From Blattamonas nauphoetae (Eukaryota > Preaxostyla > Oxymonadida), in NCBI GenBank assembly GCA_033064195.1, contig JARBJD010000023.1:186001-250000 (forward strand): a stretch of DNA of 64,000 nucleotides, given 5' to 3'. How positions within the stretch are numbered: the stretch's first letter is position 1; each line of letters begins with the position of its first letter. This document shows, piece after piece, positions 21,123-34,000 of the stretch. The notes under the pieces were generated by a model that made no database searches, was not told the DNA's origin, and saw nothing but the letters and a program-made list of their open reading frames with translations. The position numbers and the translations under genes were made by a program.

Positions 21123-24100
21123 ATGAATGTGAACCAATTACAGGCACATTCAAAAGTCGTTAAGATGCGATTTAGCATCATGACACCGAATCAAATTGTT
21201 AAGAATTCTGTCGTTCCTGTGGAAACCTCTGCTCTGTACAATCAAAATTCTCTTGTCCCAATTCCATATGGTCCTCTCGACAGACGAATGGGATTAAACA
21301 CGAAAGAAGGGATATGCGATACATGCGGGGAACGATCAGCAGACTGTCCTGGCCATTTTGGATATCTCAAACTTGTCCTCCCAGTTTTTCACATCGGTTT
21401 CTTCCGTAGTATTCTGACAACACTCCAAACAATCTGCAAGAGCTGTGGAAGAGTGATGATTGAGGACAGTGACAATAAAACTCGCGTCCTAATGTCTCTT
21501 AAGCAGCAAAACATGAACTCTCTTCGAAAAGGTGCAATTGTGAAAAGAAACATCGAACTTGCGAAAAAATGCCGCATTTGTCCGTTTTGTGACACTGAAA
21601 ATGGCTCAGTCAAAAAGATTGCCCCTTTGAAACTCGCTCATTTCGCCTACACAGACAAAACTTCAGAACTCCAAGCAGAATTCCACCACATGGTGTCAGC
21701 ATGCATCAAAAGCGACCCAGAAGTGGAAAAATCGTTGAAATATGCTCAAGATGGTATTTCCCCGATTAGAGCGCAAAAACTGTTCCAAATGATGCCTGAT
21801 GATGATGCCATCCTCGTTGGGTTCAACCCACCCTATAGCCGTCCAGACCTCATGATTATGACTCATGTGCCCGTTCCACCATGCTGTATTCGTCCATCTG
21901 TCATGACTGATGCCTCTTCAGGAACCAACGAAGACGACTTGACAATGAAAATCCATGAAATCTCACAAACCAATGGGTTTCTCAAAGAACACATGCGACG
22001 CGGGTCACAAATGGCACAAGTTATGGAAACATGGGATTATCTTCAGTTACAATGTGCTCTCCACGTCAATTCAGAACTTCCAGGTCTCCCTCGTGGAACA
22101 GTCCCTGTCCGTCCTACCAGAGGTCTTTCACAACGTTTGAAGGGAAAACAGGGTCGTTTCCGTCAAAATCTGAGTGGAAAACGTGTTGATTTCTCCGGAA
22201 GAACTGTTATCTCGCCCGATCCAAACCTTCGAATTGATGAAGTCGGTGTTCCCCAACTGATTGCTATGAGCCTCACTTTTCCTGAGCGTGTCACTTCACT
22301 CAACAAGCATATCATGATGGACCTTGTTCGCAACGGTCCAAACAAGTATCCCGGAGCAAACTTCGTGAAGAAGACAAATGGACGGCAGTTCATGTTGCAG
22401 CACGGAGATCGAGAAGAAACAGCAAAAAGACTGCAATTCGGCGACATTGTGGAACGACATCTGAAAACAGGCGATGTAGTTCTCTTCAACCGTCAGCCAT
22501 CGCTTCATCGTGTCTCCATTATGGCCCACCACGCTCGAGTGATGCCGTATCGAACACTGCGCTTCAACGAATGCGTCTGCACACCGTACAACGCAGATTT
22601 TGATGGCGACGAAATGAACATCCATCTCCCGCAGACACAGGAAGCTCGGGCAGAAGCGGAGATTCTGATGGGCGTTGTCTATAACCTCTGCACACCTCGA
22701 ACAGGGACCCCTCTCATCGCTGCTACGCAGGATTTCCTCACAGCGTCGTATCTCCTCACACTCAAAGATTCCTTCTTCACAGAACGAGACTTCATGCAGC
22801 TTGTGGCAGGCATGTTTGATGGGAACGTTCACGTCGATCTCCCATCTCCGGCTGTTCTGAAACCTGTCAGGCTGTACACAGGAAAACAAGCTGTCGGGCT
22901 TCTTGTTCATCCAAATCGCAACGACAAATGTCTCCTCACGTTTGAAATGAAGGAGAAGATGCACAGCACGTCTGAGAAGCATATGGACGTCACAGACGGA
23001 TATGTCTGCTTCAGAAAATCTCGCCTGATTTCGGGAATTCTGGGGAAGAGTATCCTTGGAAGCGGAAGTCGAACTGGCCTCTTCTCGCAGCTTCGTCGCC
23101 TCTATGGACCGACAGCTGCTGCGGATTGTCTGGTTCGACTGTCGAAATTCTCGGGACGATGGTTGACCAACCGAGGATTCAGTTTGGGATTGATGGATGT
23201 CTGTCCAACACAGGAGGTGACAGATGGGAAGAATGAGATGGTCCGAGTGGGATATGAAAAGTGTGATGTTCTCATTGAACAGTTCGACACAGGAAAACTT
23301 GAGGCATCTCCAGGGTGCTCACCTGAAGAAACAGTCGAAGGATCGATCAACGGAATCCTCTCGAAGATTCGAGACGATGCTGGTCTGCTTTGCCTTCGCT
23401 CGCTCCCAAACAACAACCCTCCTCTCATCATGGCCATTTCCGGTTCGAAGGGATCGAACATCAACATCTCTCAGATGGTTGCTTGTGTCGGCCAACAAAT
23501 CGTGTCTGGTCACCGAATTCCAAATGGCTTCACAAATCGGTCACTTCCTCACTTCGAGAAGGGATCCCGTCAGCCAGTTGCGAAGGGTTTCGTCTCAAAC
23601 TCTTTCTACACTGGCATGGATGCTCTCGAGTTTTTCTTCCACACGATGGGAGGAAGAGAGGGTCTTGTGGATACAGCTGTCAAGACAGCCGACACAGGGT
23701 ATATGCAGCGTCGAATGATGAAAGCGCTGGAAGATCTGAAAGTTGAGTATGATGGCACAGTCCGAAACGCGTATGGACAGGTGATCGAGTTCTGCTTCGG
23801 CGAAGACGGTGTCGATCCACTCGAAGTGGATGGGGCAAAGGGGATTGATTACGAACGGAATTGGATTCATTCCATCACCAACGTCCCTCCAGAAGGCCAT
23901 CCAAACGAGAACCATATGATCTCTCAATTTCAGATGAAAATCGAAGAAAAACCGTTTGGAAAGAGCGAGCCAGATGATGGAATGATGTTGGACGATCCCA
24001 ACAATCTGTTCAACTCGGTCAACCCCAACGAGCAACTTACTCCGGAACAGATACGCCAGATTGTCTTCACCAACCGACGTACTTGGGAAACACAGCTGGT

Positions 24101-25556
24101 CCACAAGATTCCACAGTCAATCCTCCTCAGTGACGATGGCCGAACGAAGGAAGAACAGGATGAAGTCGCTTCTGATGACAAGAACGTCGTCTTCATCGAC
24201 AAACTGTGCACCTTTATCAACAAAAAGGCGGACAACATCACAAACATGCTCGAGAATCTCACAATCTCTCCTGATCCGACGCAGCAGGCGCTCTGTGTCC
24301 AAAACATCAACCCCGCACCAACTCTCGGCCAGTTCAACTCGTTCCTCCACAACTCAATTGAAATGCTGTCGCATTCCTTCATCGAGCCAGGGACAGCCGT
24401 TGGTGCCATCGCCGGACAATCGATTGGCGAACCCGGAACTCAAATGACACTCAAAACCTTCCACTTTGCTGGTGTTGCTTCGATGAACATCACTCTCGGA
24501 GTCCCACGTCTCAAGGAAATTGTGAATGCTACGCAAACCATCTCGACTCCCATCATCACTGCACCCCTCGTCAAGCCGTACGATGTGATCAGTGCCAGAA
24601 TTGTGAAGGGAAGAATCGAGAAAACAAGACTTGGAGATGTCGCAAGTTGCATTCAAAGTGTGATTGATGGTATTGGTGCCTCCATTGAAATCCAACTCGA
24701 TGTGGACACGCTCTCCGCACTTCAACTCGAAATTACACTTGATTCAGTCGCTGATTCGATTGTCAACACCCCCAAAATGAAAATCAAGCACGAGCATCTC
24801 TCACTCGTCAGAGATAAATCCACAATCATCATCCATCCTCCAAAGAACACCAACGATACACTGAACTACACCATCCACATCCTCCTCACTCAACTCCCAA
24901 ATGTGGTCATCTGCGTATGCTCTTTCTCTTCTTTACTTTCTTGATTTCCACAGGGCCTTCCCGGTATTGAGCGTTCTGTGATCAGTGTCCGAGAAGAGGA
25001 CACAAACGCGGAGAGAACTGCTTACCACCTTTTGTCCGAAGGAACCAACCTTCTCGGTGTCATGACAACACCAGGAATTGATGGATATCACACAACGTGC
25101 AACCACACAAATGAAATTTCCCGTGTGCTGGGTATCGAAGCAGCACGATCATCGATTGTGTATGAGATTGATTACACAATGAAGAGCCACGGAATCACTA
25201 TCGACCCCCATCACACCCGTCTTTTGGGAGATATTATGACGTCCACTGGAGAAGTGCTTGGAATCACCCGTTTTGGGATTGGAAAGATGAAGGACTCAGT
25301 CATGATGCTTGCTTCGTTTGAGAGGACACTCGACCATCTCTTCGATGCCGCTGTGCACGGAAGAGCGGATGAGATTGAGGGCGTGTCAGAATGCATCATC
25401 TTGGGGAAGAATATTCCGATTGGAACGGGGTCTTTTGGATTGGTTATGGATGAACGACAGTCTAAACCATTCGATCAGCAATCATTGCAGAGAAAACCGC
25501 TCCTCAGCACAGAACGTGCTCGACTCAGTTCCCTTTCCCACAAAGACTTACCTTAA
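21123..25556 (+). CDS. RPC1: DNA-directed RNA polymerase III largest subunit (RPC1), 1464 aa
   Basis: RPC1 forms half of the Pol III active centre, which makes tRNA, 5S rRNA and U6. Exons are 21123-24914 and 24954-25556, with one 39-nt intron near the 3' end that joins V-V-I-C to G-L-P-G-I-E. Zinc-binding motifs occur near the N-terminus: C-D-T-C, then D-C-P-G-H-F-G-Y, then C-K-S-C and C-R-I-C-P-F-C. The catalytic magnesium loop N-A-D-F-D-G-D-E-M-N is at about residue 490. The bridge-helix/trigger-loop block reads E-F-F-F-H-T-M-G-G-R-E-G-L-V-D-T-A-V-K-T-A-D-T-G-Y. Pol III rather than Pol II identity follows from the N-terminal clamp sequence, the Y-M-Q-R-R-(M)-x-K-A-L-E-D-L block, and the lack of a heptad-repeat C-terminal domain. 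Length is near the usual 1390-1460. The C-terminus carries about 40 polar residues beyond the conserved core. Confidence 0.97.
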
Positions 25557-25666
25557 TCGGATCAATTTTGTCTTAATTATCCCGAAATCATTTCATTTCT
25601 CTTCTTAAGTCGTGAATTGCATCTTCTCACAAATGTGATTTCCAGAGTACGGGTTGATCAGCAATA

Positions 25667-26523
25667 ATGGTGTGATTCACTCATTCTCAAGTAAAACTCT
25701 CTCTTGGTTCTCAACTATCCCACTCTATGTTCTAGCCGTACCATTCTTCACATAACAAAGACGACGTGAGGCTTGTTTCTCAATTGCCAATCCTCCCTTT
25801 CAACACAGCTGTGAAAGGACCAGCACCACAGTACAAAGGCGGTATGTGATTTATATAAATCTTTTCCCTTTTTAATCTTGATATCTTCGTTTCTTCTGAT
25901 GGACATACTCTTTGTTTCATCCCGATCTCAAACTCATAAATCTCATCATTTGGCTTGTTTACTGTAGAACAAGGGAAGGATATCATCGATGAAACCATTG
26001 AATATTATCGTGCTAATGTCCTTTTCAAACAATTTGATGTTGAAGGCCCAGCAGACAAACTCATGATTTACCTCACCTTATTCATCACTCAATGCCTCCA
26101 AAAGGTTGAGAAACAACCTGCAAAAAGTGATGGTCAAAGACTGTTGGTTTGCACAACGATTTAAGTTTTAAATCAATTTCTCTGCCTGGTTTTTTATTTT
26201 GGCAGATCCAACTGGCACAAGGACAATTTGACCTCCCTGGTGCCCCCAAGTTCCCGCTTGGTGGTCTTGTTAATACCCCGGAAGTGAATGAGACAGGTAT
26301 CTCCTTTCATATTCCTCTTGACTATTTTTATCTGTACCGTCTTTTCATTCATAGATCTGATTCGCAACTATCTCCGCCAAGCACGCGAAGAGATTGTTGT
26401 TCGCCTTGTTGACCGCATCTATCCAGATGGAAAATTATCCAAATGGTGGGCCCAATTTGCCAAAAAGAAGTTTATTTTTTTCTCTCGTAATCTTTCGTTA
26501 GGTTCCTCAACAAAACTATGTAA
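25667..26523 (+). CDS. ARPC3: Arp2/3 complex subunit 3 (ARPC3, p21), 171 aa, 6 exons
   Basis: ARPC3 is a structural subunit of the Arp2/3 complex, which nucleates branched actin. Exons are 25667-25669 (start codon only), 25736-25841, 25968-26146, 26206-26296, 26355-26469 and 26502-26523; introns are 66, 126, 59, 58 and 32 nt. The spliced protein starts M-P-Y-H-S-S, like the human M-P-A-Y-H-S-S. It continues with L-P-I-L-P-F, V-K-G-P-A-P, D-E-T-I-E-Y-Y-R-A-N-V-L-F-K, I-Y-L-T-L-F-I-T-Q-C-L-Q-K, K-F-P-L, then K-L-S-K-W-W and K-K-K-F-L-N-K-T-M. Length matches the family (about 178). The first intron lies directly after the ATG. No other start gives the P-Y-H-S-S N-terminus, because the exon-2 frame is closed just upstream by the TAG of the intron acceptor. 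Confidence 0.94.
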
Positions 26524-26778
26524 GTGGTTGAACGTTACCTAATCCATTGTAGCCAGACTCACTTCCCTGAATTTTCTGTCATTTATTCTCATCCATTCCA
26601 CCTCTTGTAACATTTTTCTTCCGCTGCATCTTTCTTTGGACAAGGTTTTTCTCTGGTACATGTACTGCACTAGAGCATTATATACGCATCCAATGTGGTT
26701 CCACGAACAGAGATCAGCAATTTATGTCTTGTTAGTTGATGACACGAAAACGATTTTCCCACAACATAACAATTTCAG

Positions 26779-27637
26779 ATGTCGAAAACCAAACGAGGAA
26801 TGAGTCGGGACGAGAAGAAGATGGCCATGCTCAAATATCTTCTTGAGCACGTCTGTTTCGTTTTTTTCTCCTTGATTTCTCCTTCTTCGTGTGATCTGGT
26901 ATCATCAGCCAGTTCCATTCACAATGAAAGAACTCGAAAGAATTGGTCCAAAAGTTGGAGTAAGTATGATCTTTTCTGCTCTAATTAGTTCATTAAAAAT
27001 CATTAATCATCTAAATCTTCTCTCTCACTCAGCATCGATGACTGTAAAAGATGCTGTGATGGACGGAGTTTACGATGGATATGTGAGCACCGACAAGTGT
27101 GGGACTCAGACTCTCTTTTGGGCTTTTCCCAGTGAAACAGCAAAACAGGTTTACGACACTGTCTACAACACTATTCATAGAAAGTTGTCAAATTGGAGCA
27201 ACTAACGGGAAATGCAGCCTCACTTGAAGCTAAACTCGTTCAGTTGGAAGAACAAAAGGCTCTTCTTTCTGTTGGACGAGAAGAATCGGTTTTAATTCGC
27301 TTTTGGTACTGATTTTCGTTACTCAGAAAGAAAGACGTCGCCAGTTGGCAAAACTAGATGAACTTAAACGAAGAAATGCTGAAATCAAAGCAGGTCTTGA
27401 TATGTTTAAGGAAAATGATCCAGATATTCTTCGAAAAATGGGTATTCGTTATCTTCAGTACTCATTCTTTAACACACATTTACAGAAGAAACTGTTCCTA
27501 TAGCAAAAGAAGCAGCCAACCGCTGGACAGACAATATGTTTGCGATGCGTAGTTGGCTCAAAAATACACTCCACCTCAGCGATGACGATATCACACACCA
27601 ATTTTTCATTCCTGACGAAATGGACTATGTGGATTGA
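26779..27637 (+). CDS. MND1: Meiotic nuclear division protein 1 (MND1), 205 aa, 6 exons
   Basis: MND1 pairs with HOP2 to stimulate Dmc1/Rad51 strand invasion in meiosis. Exons are 26779-26850, 26909-26963, 27033-27148, 27181-27288, 27327-27441 and 27486-27637; introns are 58, 69, 32, 38 and 44 nt. The spliced length, 205 residues, equals human MND1. Family blocks are present: N-terminal M-S-K-x-K-x-G-M-S-x-D-E-K, the winged-helix region with T-S-M-T-V-K-D-A-V, W-A-F-P-S, a long coiled coil (about residues 85-155), and the C-terminal signature A-K-E-A-A-N-R-W-T-D-N-M-F-A-M-R-S-W. The tail is F-F-I-P-D-E-M-D-Y-V-D, matching F-G-I-P-E-D-F-D-Y-I-D. No residue loss suggests decay. It converges on the giant repeat gene, with 269 bp between the stops. 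Confidence 0.97.
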
Positions 27638-27906
27638 GCATGCAGATGTGTACAAAGAGAAACGAACAGGATGCATAGTGTACTGTTCATCACCGAAGAA
27701 GGTTGGGGATATAGAATATCTGTGTCTTCGGATCTCCACACAATTTTCATCATCACTTTGCTGAGTCCACTTCGATTCTTGAATCACTCAAAGTTCCCAT
27801 TAATGCAAATTGAGAAAGGATATCACATTTAACAAGAGATGTCATAATGAACAATATTTTCTACAAGGAAAAAAAAACAATTGTATTTTAAACACGTGGA
27901 ATGAAC

Positions 27907-30900
27907 CTATGCGTCCGGTGGAATTTCTTCCGGAGCTGCTGTTAGGTCTGTCCTGAAAGGTTGTGAAGGTTGTTGTCCAGTGATTGGGATATCAGAGGAG
28001 GAGGAACCTGTTGAAATGGCTGGTGGGTTGGATTGTGACGACGAGGGGATGGATGAATTGATTGAGTCGTCTTTCTTGCCTTCGGCGGGAGTGGTGGTAT
28101 TCTCCTCTGCTGTGGAATCTGACTTTGGAGGGGCATAACATTCTGGTGAATACCAGAGGAGTGTGGGGATTTTGGTGGAGCGAGCGTGGTGGTTGGAATA
28201 ATAAGTTGAGAAGACGAATTGGGAGTTTGATGAGTAGTTTGATCCCATCAAATCCTCAAATTCGACAATATCTGAAGTGATTTTCTTGGAGAAGACTTTT
28301 GTAATTGGCTTTTCAATCTTTTTCTGAAGTTTTGGATTGAGCATTGCGAGAGATGAGGTGCTGCGAGTGAGTGACATTTTGTTCTGTTCCATGCGTTCTT
28401 CTCTCAGTTTGTGGAGGATGGATGGTGCTGTTGTGAGGGGAGAATTATCAACAAGAGCTTTCCTTGGGAGGGTGTGATGGGGATTTAAACCTGCTTTCCG
28501 CATTGACGAGATGATTCGATCGAGACAAGCTTTTCTTCTGATGCGATGATCTTCAAAGACGAGTTCTTGAGCTGCCGTTCGTTTTTCGTCGCGTTCACGT
28601 TCCTGCTCTTCTCGAGCAGCTTTTTCTTCTGGAGTTTCAAGACCCTTAACTTTTTCATCGAGTTCGGCTTGAGTAATCTTTCCTTGTTGGAAAAGTTCTT
28701 TCGCTTCTGCTGCTTCCTTCTCCTTCCTCTCTCTTCGTCGTTTCTCTTTTTCAATCTTCCTTGTTACAATCCTCTCCTCTTCATCATAGTCGCGGATTTC
28801 CATTTCCAAGACCCAGAGATCTTCACGAGCTGCACGAATAGCTTTCTCCAATTCTTCTTTCTCTTCGTCACTGAGTTGAGCGGCTTCAGCTTGCCTCTGA
28901 GCATCTGAAATGAGCTCGTCTTCCACTTTCTTTTCTTCATTCTCTGGTTCAGCTGGCGATGGTTTGAAGTTTGGGGGAAGAACTCGCTCGGTAATTCCTC
29001 CGTCGTGTGGAGTTTCATCAGCAGCTTCATTGCTTCCAGCTTTTGCGATTGCTGCCTCGACAATTTTAGACGGGCCATTTTCGTCTGGTGGGATTTGGTC
29101 AGGAGCAGCAGTGAGATCCGTCCTGAATGGTGAGGCGATTCCTGATTGAGACTTGGGTTGATCAGTTGATTGTGAAGTGGATTTGTCAAGACTGGCACTT
29201 GCTTTCGGATCTTCAGTCGGTTCGTCAGAGGTGCTGAAGTTGGGAGTAAGATAGACAGTTGTTGCAATTGGGGGACACCTGTCATGGGATCGCTGGTAAT
29301 ACCCGGCGAATGCAAACTGTGAGAGAGAACTGAAGGATGGAGCGTTTTTGTCTGCAAACTCATCCAGAGTGTTGATGGTTTGACGTGACCAGATTTCAGT
29401 GACTGGCCGATCAGAAGGTTTTTGGACTTTGGGATTGAGCAAGGCGAGAGATGATGTGCTTCTGGTGAGAGACATCTTGGTGGCCTCACGCTGTTCGTCC
29501 CGGATTTGTTTGAGTAGTTGCGGAGAGTGGGTGAGTGGAGAGAATGGGACAAGAGCTTTTCGAGGGAGAGTGTAGTAGGGATTGAGTCCAACTTTGACCA
29601 TACTTTTGACAATTCGATCGATGCATTCCTTCCTGCGGACACGATGATCGCTTAAAACTGCTTCGCGAGTGAGAGCACGTTGCTCCATTTCATGTGCTTC
29701 TTTTTCTTCCCGTTGTTTCTGCTGGCTCTCTGTTTCGAGATACGGTTCAAGTTCTTTCCATTCTGGTTCCGAAATCTCGCCTTTCGCAAATTTGTCCTTT
29801 GCTTCGACTGCTTCCTTCTGCTTCTTTCGTCTGATGGTCTCTGCTCGGCGGAGGTTGCGGTCGATCAATCTTTCACTTTCGTCGTAATCTCTGATTTCCA
29901 TTTCCAAAACCCAGAGGTCCTCTTTTGCTTTTTTGACTTGTTCATCAAGATCTTCTTTTTCTTCGGGGGTAAGGTTTGATGTGTCCGCTGCTTTGAGGAG
30001 AGCAAAGATTGCATCCTCATTGCTGCTGTCTTGTGGCGAAGCTGTCAAATTCTTCTGCATATTCAATTCAGAGTCTGATCTGTTGATGCCAGAGGACGAA
30101 TCTTTGTCCTTCGCGGAGCGAGGAGCATTTTCTTCGATCCGATTTTGGGCAGACTTGGCCATCTTAAAGTCTTCACTGGAGTCTGGAGGGATGGAATCTG
30201 GGACGGCAGTCAAGTCAGTCTTAAACTTGCTAGCGGGCTTCTCATCCTCATCATCATCAGCGGTGGATGACTGAGCGAGTCGGGAGGCAGCAGGAGGAGC
30301 GTTGGTTGGTCGGACTGGTGGTTTCGGTTTGGCTTCCTCAGTTTCTGAGACGAGATGACGATTGATGAAAAATAAAGAATAAAAACCTTCTTCGTCATCT
30401 TCAAAGAAATTAGGAGTGAAATATGCGGTTGGAGGGAAGAATGGTGCTTTCCGATCTTGTCGGGCGTAATAACGGGCAAAGATGAACATTGAATTCGATG
30501 TATGGAGAGGATCGCTGGCCTTTTCGAAATCTGAGAAAGAATAGAAAAGAGAGAAAAATACCTTGGACATGAGCGGAGTGTCGTTCACCCCAAACTGATG
30601 AAGCACTAAGTTTGATGTCTTTCTGGATTCCGGGTTTGATCTGGCCGAGACTTGACGCTGACCTGGTGAGACTGTTCTTATTCTGTTCGTCTTTCTCTTC
30701 TTTCAGCTTTTGAAGGACTTCGTTGGGAGTCACAAGCGGAGAATTCTTCATGAGAGCGTAACGTGGGAGGACTCGTTTTGGATTCATTCCGGCTTTTTCC
30801 AGAGCAATTTTCAGACTGTCAATGCACACTTTTCGACGAGCCTTATATCCTGCATATCGGTTGCGGTACGCCTCCTTTCGTTCTTCTGCTTCAGCTGCCT

Positions 30901-31085
30901 CTTTGGCGAGTGTCTCTTCATTCTCAACGTATTCTCCTCTTTGCTGGGCCTCCAATTTGTTCTGATTGCGCGCTCTTGTGTCAAATGTGTCTTGCTCTTC
31001 TGCATCACGGATCTCCATCTCGAGGATCCATAACTCATCTTGATACATGGTGACAAGGCGCTTGAGTTCTTCGTTTTCTTCTGCC
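27907..31085 (-). repeat. Three C-terminal modules of about 250-300 residues
   Basis: Each module contains a coiled coil with (D/E)-x-L-W-(V/I)-L-E-M-E-I-R-D. This is followed by a basic patch R-R-K-x-C-(I/L)-D, G-(L/M)-N-P-x-x-x-L-P-R-x-A-L, then S-L-T-R-S-(T/A)-S-S-L. A compact segment ends in x-Y-(F/L/S)-(T/S)-P. The first is near 30387-31085, the second near 29220-29975 and the third near 28110-28890. Each is followed by F-(R/K)-T-D-L-T-A-(A/V)-P-x-x-I-P-P-D; the last copy is the protein's C-terminus. Confidence 0.88.
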
Positions 31086-34000
31086 TCAATTTTCTCTGCC
31101 TTCGCGTCCTTTTTCTTTGCTTCATTTGCCTTTTTCTCCTCTTCAGACTCGGGAGGATTGTATTCGACCGGTGCTGGTTTATCGTTGACAAGCTTTGAAG
31201 AATCTGATTTGGCCTGTGTGAAAGTAGCTGCTGGAGGAGGCTGCTCTGGCGGTTGGACAGTCGGAGGAGTTATAACTGGAATTTGGACTGTTGGCTTAGT
31301 CTCAGTGACAGGCTTTGCAGCTGACTTGGTTTCATCAACAGGTGGAACTTCTGGTTTGGATTCCACCTGAGGGACAACTTTTTGAGGGGGTGGTTCTTTC
31401 ACTTCCTCAAATGAACCGTCCGGACGAGTTTTGATTTTGAGAGTTTTGCCATTCATGATCCCATGGAGGAATCCGTCATCTGCTTCGTTCGATGGCGCAA
31501 CAGTAATGATGTCCTTCCCTTTAGTTTCAGGTGGAACTTCCACAAATGTACCATCCTTTTTCTTTCGGAGTTTTCGTGCACCTGGAGCAAACGCGACATT
31601 AAGTGGAGTTTCGTCTTCATCGACATCTTGGAACGTTCCGTCTTTCTGCCTCTTTAAGAGACGCTTCTCTCCATTGATGATGACAGGGATTCCAAATTCC
31701 TCCTCCTCATCGTCACCTTGCTCACCAGCTTGCTTTGGTTTCTTGAGTTTTCTTGAATTGACCACTGTTGCGATGATGATGTCTGCACCATCGGCATCGA
31801 GTTCGGCTTCTTCCAGAGACCCATCTGGTTTGCGACGGAGCTTTCGAACGCCATCTGCAAGTTTCAATCCAGGCACCTGTTCTTGTTCTTGTGCTTTTTG
31901 TGGCGATTCGTGCCCAAAGACGAGAGCGTCATCATCTTCAGCTGTTTCGATAATATCGAGTCCCGATTTCTTCTTCTTAGGACTTTTGCTCTTTGCGAGT
32001 GATCCTTTGCTCTTTGTCTTCGTAAGCGGCTTGTCGCTCTCCAGTGTTTGATCTGGAAGTGCTGCTAGATCGTTTCCGTTGCTGTCCATTGTGTCGAAGC
32101 TGCTCAAAGTATTATTCTGAGTATCATCATCCCCTTTCTTTGCCTTCTTCTTCTTGCCTTTCCCAACAAGAATCCCAAGTGGTGAATCATCTTCTCCTTT
32201 CTCTTCTCCATCCTTTTTCAGCGCTGCTTTTGAGCCTGATTTTCCGAGTTTCGCTTTCGAGCCCGACTTCTTGATCTTTTTGTCTTTCTTCCCTTTGGCT
32301 CCACTCTGATCGTCGTCGCCCGCATCGCCTCCTTCTTCATTGTTCTTCTCGGTTGTTTCGGACTCTGGACTGCTGGCTGGTGGTTGAGTGGATGGCGGAA
32401 TGGTTGGATTGATAGGTGGAAGACTGACAATCGGAGCTTGTGGTTCATCTTTTGGAGGTTGTTGCGGTTCATCTTTCGGAGGTTGTTGCGGTTCAGTTTT
32501 TGGAGGTTGCTGTGGTTCAGCTTTCTGAGGTGATAGCTCTTCTCGAGTCGTGTCTGGTGCAGTGTCACCGGCGACTGTTCCAGATCCATTAGCTCCTTGC
32601 GAAGGTTTGAAATCGTCCGTTTCCTCCAAACCATCAAGTGTATCATCAAGATTATCTTTTCCTTTCTTGACCTTCTTCTTCTTTCCTTTTCCAACCAGAA
32701 TCGCAAGCGGTGAATCATCTTCTCCCTTTTCTTCTCCATCCTTTTTCAGCGCTGCTTTTGAGCCTGATTTTCCGAGTTTCGCTTTCGAGCCCGACTTCTT
32801 GATCTTTTTGTCTTTCTTCCCTTTGGCTCCACTCTGATCGTCGTCGCCCGCATCTCCTCCTTCAATATCGCTCTTACCTTTCGAATCCAAGTCAGGACTT
32901 TCAGCTGGAGGTTGAGTGGATGGCGGAATGGTTGGATTGATAGGTGGAATACTGACAATTGGAGCTTGTGGTTCAGTTGTTGGAGGTTGCTGTGGTTCAT
33001 CTTTCGGAGGTGGTTGTGGTTCCGCTTCGACAGGCAGTTGCGGTTCTGTTTTGGTGGGTGGTTGTGTCTCGGTTTTTGGAGGAAGTTGAGGTTCAGACTT
33101 CATAGGTTGTTCGACAACAACTGGCTCGATGGATTTCCCTTCTTGAGGTGAGGGTTCTTCTCGAGCAGTGTCTGGTGCAGTGTCAGCTGCGACTATTCCA
33201 GATCCGTTGGCTCCTTGCGAAGGTTTGAAATCGTCCGTCTCTTCCACACCATCGGCAGTATCGTTAAGATTATCTGTTCCTTTCTTGACCTTCTTCTTCT
33301 TGCCTTTCCCAACCAGAATCCCAAGTGGTGAGTCATCTTCTCCTTTCTCTTCTCCATCCTTTGTCAGTGCTGCCTTTGAGCCTGATTTTCCGAGTTTCGC
33401 CTTTGAACCCGACTTCTTGACCTTCTTTCCCTTCTTCGGTTTGGCATCCTCGTCTCCTCCTTCTGTCTCGTCAATGATTGCATCCGGGGGTGTCGTTGTG
33501 GTGGGCTCCTCCCCATTGCGGGATGACGATTTGGTATCATCCTCTCCAGTGACTGGCTCAGGGTTCTCTGAGAGTTCCTCGCTTTTCAGGTCGTTTTTCA
33601 ACGATGATGCAAGCGCGACTAGATTTGCACTGGATTTGGTTTCACTATCATCTTTCTTTACATTGGCTTTCGATCCCGATTTCTTCATCTTCTTTCCTTT
33701 TCCAGTGAGGATGTTGAGTGGAGAATCCGGTGCATCTTTTGTTGTCTTTCCATCCTTCTTTTTCTTTCCTTTCTTCGGTTTCGGGCCATCTGTTGCCGCA
33801 GAATCTTCTCCATCATTTCGAGGAGTTGGTGTTTGAGCTATTGAATCACCGTCGTAGTAACTGTCTGTATCTCGCGAATCGTAGCTGTGGGTGGACATGG
33901 GAGAGGCAAGAGGGCCACCAGCATCTTGGACGAGCTGATTGGCAACTCCTCTCAGAACTGAACCGCCTCCGGGGCCGGTGGTTTCGATGTACATTGGAGA

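Noticed and set aside
27840-27906. A-rich tract near 27867-27880 as evidence of a retroposed copy
   Set aside because: It lies in the gap between two convergent genes, lacks target-site duplications, and is better explained as 3' untranslated sequence.
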